A DNA stretch of 64,000 bases, from the NCBI GenBank assembly GCA_022562915.1, contig JADFOJ010000003.1, positions 32,863 to 96,862 of the forward strand. Direction: 5' to 3'. The DNA comes from Planctomycetota bacterium (GTDB lineage: Bacteria > Planctomycetota > Phycisphaerae > Phycisphaerales > SM1A02). A program made the position numbers and the translations under genes. Below are positions 27,163-35,261 of this stretch, one piece after another (positions within the stretch are counted from its first letter, which is position 1; each line of letters starts with the position of its first letter). The notes under the pieces are model-generated. The model had not been told where the DNA came from. It made no database searches and was given only the letters and a program-made list of their open reading frames with translations.

Positions 27163-27930
27163 ATGCACCGCGGCCCGAAACACACCAAGGCCGGAGTCCC
27201 GACGCTGGCGGCGATCGCCGCGGCCGGGTGCGCATGGCAGGGTATCGCGCTCGCCCAGGACCAGGCGCCAACCACCCGACCGGCCGTGGTCACGGCCGCG
27301 TCGAGCTCACTGCTGGTCCAGGTCCAGGCAAACCCGATGTACGGCGCGGCGGACGACGAGCCGAACGCCCTGCGGCGCATGAGCATGATCGCAATCGCCC
27401 CGGCGGAGTCGCGGCTCTACCACGAGCACGATCTGATCCAGATCATCGTCCGCGAGTCCTCGGCGGCCAAGAGCACGCACGAACTGGAGACCGAGAAGGA
27501 GGTCAATTTCAAAGGCGCCGTCAACCAGTGGCCCGACCTGCAACTGTCCAACCTGCTCGACGGCTTCCTCCGGGCAGGTCAGACCGGGATGCTGCCGAAG
27601 GTTGACCTCAAGTTCACCAAGGAGTTCGAGGGCGAGGGTGAGTACAAGCGCCGCGACGACTTCACGGCGAGGCTCACCGCCGAGGTGCTTCAGATCCTGC
27701 CCAACGGCAACCTGATCCTCGAGAGCCGTACCCGCATGAAGCAGGACAACGAGGAGTTCATCCTGAAGGTGACGGGCATCTGCCGGCCGGAAGACGTGAC
27801 GCCCGCCAACACGATCCTCTCCAGCCAGTTGTACGACCTGATGGTCGAGAAGATCAACGACGGCGAGCTCAAGAAGGCCAATGAGAAGGGCCTGTTCACG
27901 CAGATCCTGGATCTTCTGTTCGCGTTCTGA
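27163..27930 (+). CDS. flgH: Flagellar L-ring protein FlgH
   Basis: FlgH forms the outer-membrane L-ring. The 255-residue protein shows LYHEHDLIQIIVRESSAAKS, KFTKEFEGEGEYKRRDDFTA, LTAEVLQILPNGNLILES and IRPEDVTPANTILSSQ-like signatures (here CRPEDVTPANTILSSQ). FlgH is usually a lipoprotein; here a possible lipobox AAAGC ends at C23, but ALAQ near 29-32 could be a Sec cleavage site instead, so lipidation is uncertain. The P-ring gene flgI, which commonly follows flgH, is not next: the strand switches to trpS. Confidence 0.93.
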   Translation: MHRGPKHTKAGVPTLAAIAAAGCAWQGIALAQDQAPTTRPAVVTAASSSLLVQVQANPMYGAADDEPNALRRMSMIAIAPAESRLYHEHDLIQIIVRESSAAKSTHELETEKEVNFKGAVNQWPDLQLSNLLDGFLRAGQTGMLPKVDLKFTKEFEGEGEYKRRDDFTARLTAEVLQILPNGNLILESRTRMKQDNEEFILKVTGICRPEDVTPANTILSSQLYDLMVEKINDGELKKANEKGLFTQILDLLFAF

Positions 27931-27999
27931 GGCTGCGGGCGACGCCCGCACACGGGCGAGCTCGTCCGCCTGCGGCGGACGCACTCGACCGTGCCACCC
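27931..27999. repeat. Dispersed GGTGGCACGG element, partial copy D
   Basis: The right end (CACTCGACCGTGCCACC) and the inner palindrome GTCCGCCTGCGGCGGAC are intact. The left end is replaced by a short palindrome GCGGGCGACGCCCGC. It lies between the convergent flgH and trpS genes and starts right after the flgH stop. Confidence 0.75.
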
Positions 28000-28004
28000 T
28001 GCGG

Positions 28005-29078
28005 CTATGTCAGCTTCAATTCGCGATCGAAGAACTTCAGGTGTGCCGCGCGCCGGGCGAGGTCGAGCGTCTCCTCCGCGGCCTCGTTGGCCTTGATCGA
28101 GCCCGCCCGGAGGATGTCCATGATCGCGTCGTCGTCGCCCTCGTACACGGCACGGCGCTCGCGCATCGGTTCGAGCAGGGCGTTGACGGACTGGGCGATC
28201 TCCTGCTTGATGTGCCCGTCACCGATGTTGTCGCCGCGCGTGTAGCGATCGCGCAGCTCGGCGACGCGGGCCGGGTCCTCGATGAACGTATCGACGTACT
28301 GAAACAGCGCGTTGCCTGCGTCACCGGGATCGGTCGGGCTCTGGCGGCCCGTGAAGATCCGGCCGATTTTCTTCTTGACCTCTTTCGGGCTGTCCTTGAT
28401 GAAGATCGCGTTGTTGAGCGACTTGCTCATCTTCAGCCTGCCGTCGGTGCCCACGAGGCGGCTGACGGTGCCGACGTCGGCGACCGGGATCGGGAACACG
28501 CCTCCCAGGCTCACGTGGTCGGAATCAGGAGCCTGGTCGGAGACGCCGCAGTAGTACTGGTTGAACCGCCGGGCGACCTCGCGGGTGAGCTCGATGTGCG
28601 GCACCTGGTCCTCGCCGACCGGCACGGCGTGCGCGCGGAACGTGAGAATGTCCGCCGTCTGGCCCACCGCGTACAGCGGGAACCCGAAGCTGTAATGATC
28701 CCCCATGCCACGGTCCCGGATCTCATCCTTGAGCGTCGGGTTGCGCATGACCCGGTTGAACGGCACCAGCATCGCGAACAGGTACGTCAGCTCGGCGATC
28801 GCGGGCACCTCGGTCTGCAGGAAGATCGTCGATCGGTCCGGGTCGATCCCCATCGCGAGGTAGTCGCGCACGATCTCCAGGCAGTCCCGGCGGATCTCCC
28901 GGGCCTGGTCGGCGCGGGTGGTGAACGCATGCAGGTTGGCGATGATGAAGTAGCAGTCCGAGGTCTCCTGGAGCTCGACGCGGCGTTTTACCGAGCCGAC
29001 CCAGTGGCCAAGGTGCAGGGGCCCGGTCGGCGTGTCGCCGGTGAGAATGCGCTGCTTTGTCGAGGCCGCCGTCGTCAT
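28005..29078 (-). CDS. trpS: Tryptophanyl-tRNA synthetase
   Basis: The 357-residue class Ic aminoacyl-tRNA synthetase charges tRNA-Trp. It shows TGDTPTGPLHLGHWVGS (HIGH motif as HLGH), NLHAFTTRAD, VPVGEDQVPHIELTREVARR, the KMSKS loop as GRLKMSKSLNNAIF, and a C-terminal helical domain. All are in the expected order and length. It converges on flgH across repeat copy D. Confidence 0.96.
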   Translation of the reverse strand: MTTAASTKQRILTGDTPTGPLHLGHWVGSVKRRVELQETSDCYFIIANLHAFTTRADQAREIRRDCLEIVRDYLAMGIDPDRSTIFLQTEVPAIAELTYLFAMLVPFNRVMRNPTLKDEIRDRGMGDHYSFGFPLYAVGQTADILTFRAHAVPVGEDQVPHIELTREVARRFNQYYCGVSDQAPDSDHVSLGGVFPIPVADVGTVSRLVGTDGRLKMSKSLNNAIFIKDSPKEVKKKIGRIFTGRQSPTDPGDAGNALFQYVDTFIEDPARVAELRDRYTRGDNIGDGHIKQEIAQSVNALLEPMRERRAVYEGDDDAIMDILRAGSIKANEAAEETLDLARRAAHLKFFDRELKLT

Positions 29079-29098
29079 GAGGTGCTACTGTAGCGGCT

Positions 29099-30055
29099 TC
29101 AATCGGCAACGGTCCACCAGGCGAGCCCGAGGTTCAACGCGTTGAACAGGACGTGCATGGCGATCGGCGCGGCGAGGCGGCCCGTCCGCTCGTACACCCA
29201 GCCGAACCCCAGCGACAGCACGAACAGCGCCGGCAGCGCGTGCCAGCGGGCCACCCCCACGTGCATGGAGACGAAGACGCCGCTGGTGATGAGAATCGCC
29301 GTCCATCTGCCGAGGTCGAGCCCGATGATCGTCCGTTGGAGGATGCCCCGGTACATCACCTCTTCCAGTACGGGTGCGGCGAAGACCACCACCAGCGCCA
29401 TCACGACGAGCCATGCGTCAGCGGGACTCTCCACAAGCTGCCGAAGGGTGTCGTGCGCGATTCGTGCGACGGGCTCCTGCTGGATGGCGCGGGCGAGAGC
29501 CCCCAGGACAAACGACGCGCCCTGCATGACGGGCCAGAGGGCAACCAGCGTCACCGCCCCCATCACCGCCGAGAGCCCCAACCCCACACGCCCCAGCGGG
29601 CGTGATCGGCCCGCGCACAGCCACAGGTATGCCGCCACCACCACGGCCTGGCCGATCGAATGGCCGATGAGGATCCGGGCATGGTCGGCAAGCGCCGCGT
29701 CGGCGATCGAGTCCTCCGGCGCGTCTCCCAGGGCCACCCGGCGCACCACCGCCACGCCTGCCGCACCGAGCACGAACATCATGATGAACAGGCCCAGCCC
29801 GACCGGGGGCGAGAACGGCGGCACCGGCGGCACGCCGCGCAACCGGTACCACCGACGCCACACGATGGCGCCGATCACCAGCGGCGCCGTGGCAGCCACC
29901 AGCAGCGTAAGGAAACCGAGCTGCGGTGTTGCCACGGACGTGTCGGCCGTCGGTGTACCGGCCAACGCGTCTCCCGCCAGGACCGCCGCGAGTAGGATAC
30001 CGCCACCGACACACGTGCCCCACCCCGGCCGACGAGCCGGACACCGCCGTGCCAT
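29099..30055 (-). CDS. CPBP-family intramembrane metalloprotease
   Basis: The 318-residue protein has about eight hydrophobic segments and the CPBP/Abi motifs: EEVMYRGIL (glutamate pair and arginine), FVSMHVG and AMHVLFNALN for zinc binding. Members are Rce1-like membrane proteases; bacterial substrates are mostly unknown. The ATG at 30055 lies in a CATG palindrome that also contains the trpC start on the other strand, so the two 5' ends overlap by two bases. The frame extends upstream, but that part is antisense to trpC. Confidence 0.85.
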   Translation of the reverse strand: MARRCPARRPGWGTCVGGGILLAAVLAGDALAGTPTADTSVATPQLGFLTLLVAATAPLVIGAIVWRRWYRLRGVPPVPPFSPPVGLGLFIMMFVLGAAGVAVVRRVALGDAPEDSIADAALADHARILIGHSIGQAVVVAAYLWLCAGRSRPLGRVGLGLSAVMGAVTLVALWPVMQGASFVLGALARAIQQEPVARIAHDTLRQLVESPADAWLVVMALVVVFAAPVLEEVMYRGILQRTIIGLDLGRWTAILITSGVFVSMHVGVARWHALPALFVLSLGFGWVYERTGRLAAPIAMHVLFNALNLGLAWWTVAD

Positions 30056-30881
30056 GACCACGATCCTGGACACCATCGTTGCCCGGAAGCGCGTCGAGGT
30101 CGAGAAGGCCAAGGCGAACACGTCGATCGATCTGCTCAAGCAACGCGTCAGTGAAATGGGCCGCCCGCGCAACTTCTTCGCCGCCGTGGTCACCGAGGGC
30201 GCTCGCCGCCAGACACGCGTGATCGCGGAGATCAAGCACCGCAGCCCCTCCGCCGGCATCATCAGGAACGACTTCGACCCGGTTCGCATCGCCAGAAGTT
30301 ATCACGACGCGGGCGCGGCGGCGATCTCGTGCCTCACCGACGAGAAGGATTTCGGGGGTCACCTCGGCTACATCGGCCGGATCCGGGATGCCGTGCCGCT
30401 GCCGGTACTGCGAAAGGATTTCATCGTCGAGGAGTACCAGGTCTGGGAATCGCGGGCCGCGGGCGCCGATGCGATCCTGCTCATCGCCGAAATCCTGGAG
30501 GAGGGCCGGATCCTGGACATGATGATCCTCGCGCGCGAGCTCAACATGACGACCCTCGTCGAGGCGCACGAACTCGACCGCCTGCTCACGATCCGCGACC
30601 ACATCGGCTTCCCGCACGCGGGCTACTCGCTGCTGGGTATCAACAACCGCAACCTCAAGACCATGGAGACGGACCTCACGCACACGTTCCGGCAGCTGGA
30701 GTTCGTCAAGGATCGCAGGGTGGTCGTGTGCGAATCGGGGATCACCTCGGCCGGCGACCTGGCCCGACTGCGCCAGCGCGGCGTGAACATCGTCCTCGTG
30801 GGCGAACACCTCCTGCGGCAGCCGGATCCCGGCGAGGCCCTTCGCGAGTTGATCGGCGGCCCGCGGAACGATGAAGGCTAG
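30054..30881 (+). CDS. trpC: Indole-3-glycerol phosphate synthase
   Basis: TrpC closes the indole ring in tryptophan synthesis. The 275-residue TIM-barrel protein shows VIAEIKHRSPSAG, SCLTDEKDFGG, PVLRKDFIVEEYQVWESRAA, LVEAHELD, LLGINNRNLKT, CESGITSAGDL and VLVGEHLLR. These contain the catalytic lysines and glutamates. No other trp biosynthesis gene is adjacent. The start codon shares the CATG with the divergent CPBP protease gene. The next gene starts 3 bases after its stop. Confidence 0.96.
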   Translation: MTTILDTIVARKRVEVEKAKANTSIDLLKQRVSEMGRPRNFFAAVVTEGARRQTRVIAEIKHRSPSAGIIRNDFDPVRIARSYHDAGAAAISCLTDEKDFGGHLGYIGRIRDAVPLPVLRKDFIVEEYQVWESRAAGADAILLIAEILEEGRILDMMILARELNMTTLVEAHELDRLLTIRDHIGFPHAGYSLLGINNRNLKTMETDLTHTFRQLEFVKDRRVVVCESGITSAGDLARLRQRGVNIVLVGEHLLRQPDPGEALRELIGGPRNDEG

Positions 30882-30884
30882 CCG

Positions 30885-31610
30885 TTGCCCGTGCGGTGCG
30901 ACCTGATCATCCCCGCCGTCGACGAGGTCGCCAACATCGATCCGCTCTTCGATGCGCTCGAACCGCTGCGCGGCGGCGTGCTGAGACACGTCGTGCTGGC
31001 CGACAACGGGTCGACGGACGGGACACCCGAGGCCGCCGCCCGGCGCGGCGCGGTCGTGGTGCGTGAACCGAAGCGCGGCTACGGCGCCGCCTGCCTCAAG
31101 GCACTGAAGTGGATCGGCGACCTCGACGAGCCCCCGGAGATCGTCGCCTTTCTCGACGCGGATCTTTCCGACGATCCCGGGGCGTTGCCAGCGGTGCTCG
31201 CCCCGATCGAACAGGGGCGGGCGGAGCTGGTCATCGGCTCGCGCGTGAAGCGCGCCGAGCCCGGGGCGCTGAACTTCGTGCAGCGGTTCGGCAACGGCCT
31301 GGCGTGCCTGCTCATCCAGGTGACCACCGGCAGACGCTACCACGACCTGGGCCCGCTGCGGGCGGTGCGGTTCGACACGCTGCAACGGCTGCAGATGGCC
31401 GATCGCACCTGGGGCTGGACGGTCGAGATGCAGGTCAAGGCGGCGCTGGCCGGTGTCCCGACCGTCGAAGTGGACGTCCCCTACCGCAGACGCGTTCGCG
31501 GACGGTCCAAGATCTCCGGCACCGTCCGCGGCGTCGTCGCCGCCGGAACAAGGATCATCTACACGATCATCGCGCTGTGGTGGCGGCACCGGCGCAAGAG
31601 TCAGGCCTGA
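30885..31610 (+). CDS. Family 2 glycosyltransferase (dolichyl-phosphate-sugar synthase type)
   Basis: The 241-residue product has the GT-A fold signature of GT2 enzymes: DLIIPAVDEVANI, VVLADNGSTDGTPE, KRGYGAACLKAL, FLDADLSDDP (DxD metal site) and LVIGSRVKRAEPG. The C-terminus has YRRRVRGRSKISGT, characteristic of polyprenyl-phosphate sugar transferases. The start is TTG, 3 bases after trpC. Its 3' end overlaps the convergent purE by 10 bases. The likely role is sugar transfer to a lipid carrier for envelope glycans. Confidence 0.87.
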   Translation: MPVRCDLIIPAVDEVANIDPLFDALEPLRGGVLRHVVLADNGSTDGTPEAAARRGAVVVREPKRGYGAACLKALKWIGDLDEPPEIVAFLDADLSDDPGALPAVLAPIEQGRAELVIGSRVKRAEPGALNFVQRFGNGLACLLIQVTTGRRYHDLGPLRAVRFDTLQRLQMADRTWGWTVEMQVKAALAGVPTVEVDVPYRRRVRGRSKISGTVRGVVAAGTRIIYTIIALWWRHRRKSQA

Positions 31611-32107
31611 GGCACCTTGTCCACCCGCTCGGACTGCTCGCGGCGGTACGCCAGGAGCCGCTCGCGAACACCGCCGTCGGACAGCGCGAGAATCGACGCG
31701 GCCAGTAACCCGGCGTTGATCGCACCCGCCTTGCCGATGGCGAGCGTGGCGACCGGGATGCCCTTGGGCATCTGGACCATCGACAGCAGCGAGTCCAGAC
31801 CGTCCAGCGACCAGCCCTTCATCGGGCAACCCAGCACGGGCAGATGGGTCTGGGCGGCGACGACGCCCGCCAGGTGGGCGGCCCCGCCGGCGGCGCAGAT
31901 CAGGACCTTGATGCCGCGCCGGGCGGCCGAGTCGCAGTACGCGGTTAACCTCGCCGGAGCGCGGTGTGCCGAGATCACGTTGCATTCGTGCGCGACGCCC
32001 AGGGCGGTCAACGTCTCGGACGTCGCCCCCATCGTGGGCCAATCCGAGGTGCTGCCCATGAGCACGCCGACCTGCGCCCCTTCAACCGTCGTGTATTGCT
32101 CGGCCAT
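31601..32107 (-). CDS. purE: N5-carboxyaminoimidazole ribonucleotide mutase
   Basis: PurE makes CAIR in purine synthesis. The 168-residue product has the class I signature: VGVLMGSTSDWPTM, SAHRAPARLTAY, IKVLICAAGGAAHLAGVVAA, PVLGCPMKGWSLDGLDSLLS, MVQMPKGIPVATLAIGKAGA. The ATG at 32107 is chosen because GGAG lies about 6 bases upstream and it fits the family N-terminus; the frame is open further. purK is not adjacent. Confidence 0.95.
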   Translation of the reverse strand: MAEQYTTVEGAQVGVLMGSTSDWPTMGATSETLTALGVAHECNVISAHRAPARLTAYCDSAARRGIKVLICAAGGAAHLAGVVAAQTHLPVLGCPMKGWSLDGLDSLLSMVQMPKGIPVATLAIGKAGAINAGLLAASILALSDGGVRERLLAYRREQSERVDKVPQA

Positions 32108-32194
32108 CTGCGTCTCCAGAACACGCCCGGTACACCTCCGGAACACCCCCGGAACAATCTACCGGGGACGGATGTTACACTTTCCGGCTCAGTC

Positions 32195-33256
32195 ATGACC
32201 GATGCTCAGGAACATCCCACTGTGGCGATCGTCGGCGCAACCGGGCTGGTCGGCCGCGAACTGCTGGCGATCCTGTCCTGCAGCCCGCTGGGCCGCGGTC
32301 CCGTGCGGCTCTTCGCCGGCGCCCGGTCCGCCGGAACGACGCTGCCCTGGCGGGGCGCGACGGCCCCGGTCATGGCGGCGGGCCCCGATGTCTTCAGGGG
32401 TGTCGACCTCGCGTTCTTCTGTGCCGGCGGCGAGGTGAGCCGCGAACTCGCCGATGCAGCCGTGGCGGCCGGCGCGGTCGTGATCGACAACACCAGCGCT
32501 TTCCGAATGCAGCCGGATGTGCCGCTGGTCGTGCCCGAAGTGAACGGCGACGCGCTTGACGATTTCGAGAGTCCGGGGATCATCGCCAACCCCAATTGCT
32601 CGACGATCATCGCCCTGATGGCCGTCACGCCGCTGCACCGCGCCGCCGGCGTCACGCGCATGGTGGTCTGCACGTACCAGGCAGCCTCCGGAGCGGGCCA
32701 TGCCTTCGTGCGCGAGCTGCAACAACAGGCCGAGGACCACGTCGCCGGGCGCCCCTACACACAGGACATCATCGGGCGCCCGTACCTGTTCAACCTCTTC
32801 AGCCACGACTCGCCCATCGGCCCCGACGGGTACAACGAGGAAGAACGCAAGCTCGTCCGCGAGACGCACAAGATCTGGGACGACGACACGCCAAGGATCA
32901 CCGCCACGTGTGTGCGCGTGCCCGTCCTGCGAGCCCACTCCGAGGCAATTAACCTCACCTTCAACGAGCCGCTGTCCGAGGCGGACGCCCGCGAGCTGCT
33001 CGCGGCGGCGCCGGGCATAAGGGTCGTCGATGACCGCAAGGCGAACCGTTTCCCCGAGCCCGCCGAAGCCACCGGCCTCGACGAGGTCCTCGTCGGCAGG
33101 ATACGCGCCGACATCAGCCAACCAATGGGCATGGGGCTGGACCTCTTCGTCTGCGGAGACCAGCTTCGCAAGGGCGCGGCACTGAACGCCGTTCAGATCG
33201 CCGAGCGGATCTTCGCGACGTCCGCGACCGAAGCCAGCGCCTCCACGGCCCGCTGA
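32195..33256 (+). CDS. asd: Aspartate-semialdehyde dehydrogenase
   Basis: Asd reduces aspartyl phosphate to aspartate semialdehyde, the branch point for lysine/diaminopimelate, threonine and methionine. The 353-residue protein shows AIVGATGLVGRELL, FFCAGGEVSREL, DNTSAFRM, VVPEVN, catalytic C135 in ANPNCSTII, TYQAASGAG, ETHKIW, and the catalytic histidine in VPVLRAHSE. The 3' end overlaps the convergent ACT-domain gene by 64 bases, a long overlap for this window. Confidence 0.95.
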   Translation: MTDAQEHPTVAIVGATGLVGRELLAILSCSPLGRGPVRLFAGARSAGTTLPWRGATAPVMAAGPDVFRGVDLAFFCAGGEVSRELADAAVAAGAVVIDNTSAFRMQPDVPLVVPEVNGDALDDFESPGIIANPNCSTIIALMAVTPLHRAAGVTRMVVCTYQAASGAGHAFVRELQQQAEDHVAGRPYTQDIIGRPYLFNLFSHDSPIGPDGYNEEERKLVRETHKIWDDDTPRITATCVRVPVLRAHSEAINLTFNEPLSEADARELLAAAPGIRVVDDRKANRFPEPAEATGLDEVLVGRIRADISQPMGMGLDLFVCGDQLRKGAALNAVQIAERIFATSATEASASTAR

Positions 33257-33603
33257 GCATCACTGGACTTCACCAGCAGGATGTCCGTCTCATACGTCGA
33301 GACGACGAAGACCGGCACGGACGCAGCGGCCAGCGCTCCGGTGAGCCCCGAAAGCACGCCGACAAGACCGAAGTCGAGCGTGCCCGCGACGCGCAGAGCC
33401 ACCCAGCCCCGTTCGGCCCGCACACCGTCGGGCACCACTGCTGACGGCGCGACGATCGACAGCTCCCGGTCCGTGCGGGTGATACACAGCAAGGCCGGCT
33501 CGCAGGACTCCGACGCCCAGCCGGGCACGGCGTCACCCGGATCCAGCCGGCACACGGCAAACGAACCGGGAATCCATTCAAGACTCAGCGTCACCGCACT
33601 CAC
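33193..33603 (-). CDS. ACT-domain protein (CASTOR/ACT_7-like)
   Basis: The 136-residue protein has the two-part ACT-like pattern of a small regulatory family: GSFAVCRLDPGDAVPGWA, LCITRTDRELSIVAPSAVVP, LDFGLVGVLSGLTGALAAAS and PVFVVSTYETDILLVK. The latter resembles the amino-acid-binding ACT fold of CASTOR-type proteins. It may sense an amino acid; convergence with asd, whose pathway is controlled by ACT domains in aspartokinase, is suggestive only. The last 21 codons are antisense to the end of asd. Confidence 0.8.
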   Translation of the reverse strand: MSAVTLSLEWIPGSFAVCRLDPGDAVPGWASESCEPALLCITRTDRELSIVAPSAVVPDGVRAERGWVALRVAGTLDFGLVGVLSGLTGALAAASVPVFVVSTYETDILLVKSSDAQRAVEALASVADVAKIRSAI

Positions 33604-33679
33604 GTCAAAGGCCCCTTCCGCCGATGCCGGGCATGGCCCGACCCGCCCCGGCGATATACAATCGCGTCGTCCCGACCAA

Positions 33680-33750
33680 TGGGGATTGGTGTAACGGTAG
33701 CACGGCTGACTCTGGATCAGTTAGTCAAGGTTCGAATCCTTGATCCCCAG
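33680..33750 (+). tRNA. tRNA-Gln (anticodon CTG)
   Basis: A complete 71-base cloverleaf. Acceptor stem TGGGGAT pairs with ATCCCCA, followed by discriminator G. The anticodon stem GCTGA/TCAGT encloses loop CTCTGGA (anticodon CTG at positions 3-5), and the T arm is CAAGG-TTCGAAT-CCTTG. The U1-A72 start is typical of bacterial tRNA-Gln. The 3' CCA is not encoded. Confidence 0.93.
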
Positions 33751-33821
33751 TTATCGCGAAACGCCGCTTCCGGTTTCGAGAGTGACCTGTCCCGGAATCT
33801 CGGCCCGGCCGATCTCCTCGG

Positions 33822-34190
33822 CTACCGGAGGATGAGGGGCGTCTTCTTCACCTTCTTGAAGGCCTCGCGGGCGCTCTGGACGTCGGGATAGATCTTGAAC
33901 AGCCTGGCCAGTCCCGTCCGGCGGAGGATGGTGACGATCGAACCCGTGGCTGACGCGAGCTTGATCTCGCCGAGTTTCTCGTCCATCTGCTTGTGCAGGC
34001 GCACCAGCACGCCGAGCCCGTACAGAGAAAGGTGATCGAGTTCACTGCAGTCAACGATGATGTTCCAGAGGCGAATGTCGACCATCTTCCCGATCGACTC
34101 GCGGAACTCGGCGGCCGACCCCGAGTTCAGTGCGCCGCTGGCCTTGATGATCAGGACGTTGTCCTGGACATCGTCGAAGCAGATTTCCAT
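33822..34190 (-). CDS. STAS-domain protein, anti-sigma factor antagonist-like
   Basis: The 122-residue product is a single STAS domain (VLIIKASGALNSGSAAEF, LWNIIVDCSELDHL, YGLGVLVRLHKQM, IKLASATGSIVTILRRTGL). STAS proteins bind anti-sigma kinases and are switched by serine phosphorylation. The usual DSSGLG segment is replaced here by SLYGLG, so the normal phosphoserine is missing. It may be a constitutively active or structural STAS protein. It has no anti-sigma partner beside it. Confidence 0.8.
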   Translation of the reverse strand: MEICFDDVQDNVLIIKASGALNSGSAAEFRESIGKMVDIRLWNIIVDCSELDHLSLYGLGVLVRLHKQMDEKLGEIKLASATGSIVTILRRTGLARLFKIYPDVQSAREAFKKVKKTPLILR

Positions 34191-34259
34191 TTCGTCACTC
34201 CGTGATCACCGTCACGGCAATCAGGTCTGCACGTTCATGAACGCAAGCGTGCAGTGTAG

Positions 34260-35261
34260 CTACCCGCCCGCCAGTCGTCGCTGCTGCGCGGCGAGCAGGT
34301 CCGGCGACAACCGGTAGTAGCCGGCGTCTTCGGCCGTGCGCTGTCCCTGACGGGAGTTGACGAACCGCAGGAACTCCGCGGTCAGCGGATTGAGCTCGCT
34401 GCCGGGGGTTCTGTTGACGTAGATGTAGGTGAACCGGCACAGCGGGTAACTGCCGTCGAGGCAGGTCTTGCGGGTCATCGCGACGTACGGACCGTTTCGG
34501 TCGCCGTTGCTTGATGACAGCGGTAGCGCTCGCACGCGAGGGCCCCTGGGATAGAGACTGCTGGCAAATCCGATTGCTCCCGGGTCAAGTCCGACGCCCT
34601 GTACGACCGACGACGACGTTCGCTGCTGCCGGACGTCGGATCTGAACCGGCTGCCCTTGAGCACGATCGACTGGAACAGCGCGCGTTCACCGGCGGCCGG
34701 GCCGGGGCTCATGGGGACGACCGGCGTGTCAGCCCAGTCACCTGTCACGCCGATATCGCCCCAGGTCTCGATGACCGGGCCGCCGCGCAACGTGGCGGCT
34801 GAGAAGATCCCGTCGAGCTGCCGCAGTGTGAGCCCGCTCCCGATGGGGTTGTCCTTCTTGACGATGACCGCGATCCCGTCGGCCGCGACACTGAAACTCT
34901 CCGGCGCGTGTCCGAAACGCGTCCGGAACGAGGCTTCCTCGCCGTCGGTGATCCGGCGGCCCATCGCCGCGAGATCGCACGTCCCGGCCAGCAGCGCCGA
35001 CGGCACCGACGACGACTCCACGCGCACGACCTTCAGGCTCACCGCGGGATACATTCTCTGGAAGTCTTTCTTCCAGCGGTCCACGAGGGTCCTGACCGCC
35101 GGCGACACTGCGCAGGTGAACTGACCGGTCAATCCGCGGACACGCTGGTACTCCGGCGCGGCGGCACCTCGCGACGGTTGCCCCTGGCCCGCAGGCACGA
35201 ACAACAGGACCAAGGTCACCGCCGCCGCACTGCACGTGTGTCTGTGAATCGTCGTCACCAT
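34260..35261 (-). CDS. PstS-like periplasmic phosphate-type substrate-binding protein
   Basis: The 333-residue exported protein has a signal peptide (CSAAAVTLVLLFVPAGQG). It follows the PstS-like fold: LAGTCDLAAMGRRITDGEE, IAVIVKKDNPI, LTLRQLDGIFSA, and a serine-rich segment RTSSSVVQGVGLDPGAIGFA near the phosphate site. The C-terminal PLCRFTYIYVNRTPG and LTAEFLRFVNSRQGQ are also typical. No Pst permease or ATPase is nearby, so it may serve signalling or scavenging. The ATG at 35261 overlaps by one base the TAA of the upstream lipoprotein gene. GTG at 35258 is better spaced from GGAGG and may be the true start. Confidence 0.8.
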   Translation of the reverse strand: MVTTIHRHTCSAAAVTLVLLFVPAGQGQPSRGAAAPEYQRVRGLTGQFTCAVSPAVRTLVDRWKKDFQRMYPAVSLKVVRVESSSVPSALLAGTCDLAAMGRRITDGEEASFRTRFGHAPESFSVAADGIAVIVKKDNPIGSGLTLRQLDGIFSAATLRGGPVIETWGDIGVTGDWADTPVVPMSPGPAAGERALFQSIVLKGSRFRSDVRQQRTSSSVVQGVGLDPGAIGFASSLYPRGPRVRALPLSSSNGDRNGPYVAMTRKTCLDGSYPLCRFTYIYVNRTPGSELNPLTAEFLRFVNSRQGQRTAEDAGYYRLSPDLLAAQQRRLAGG

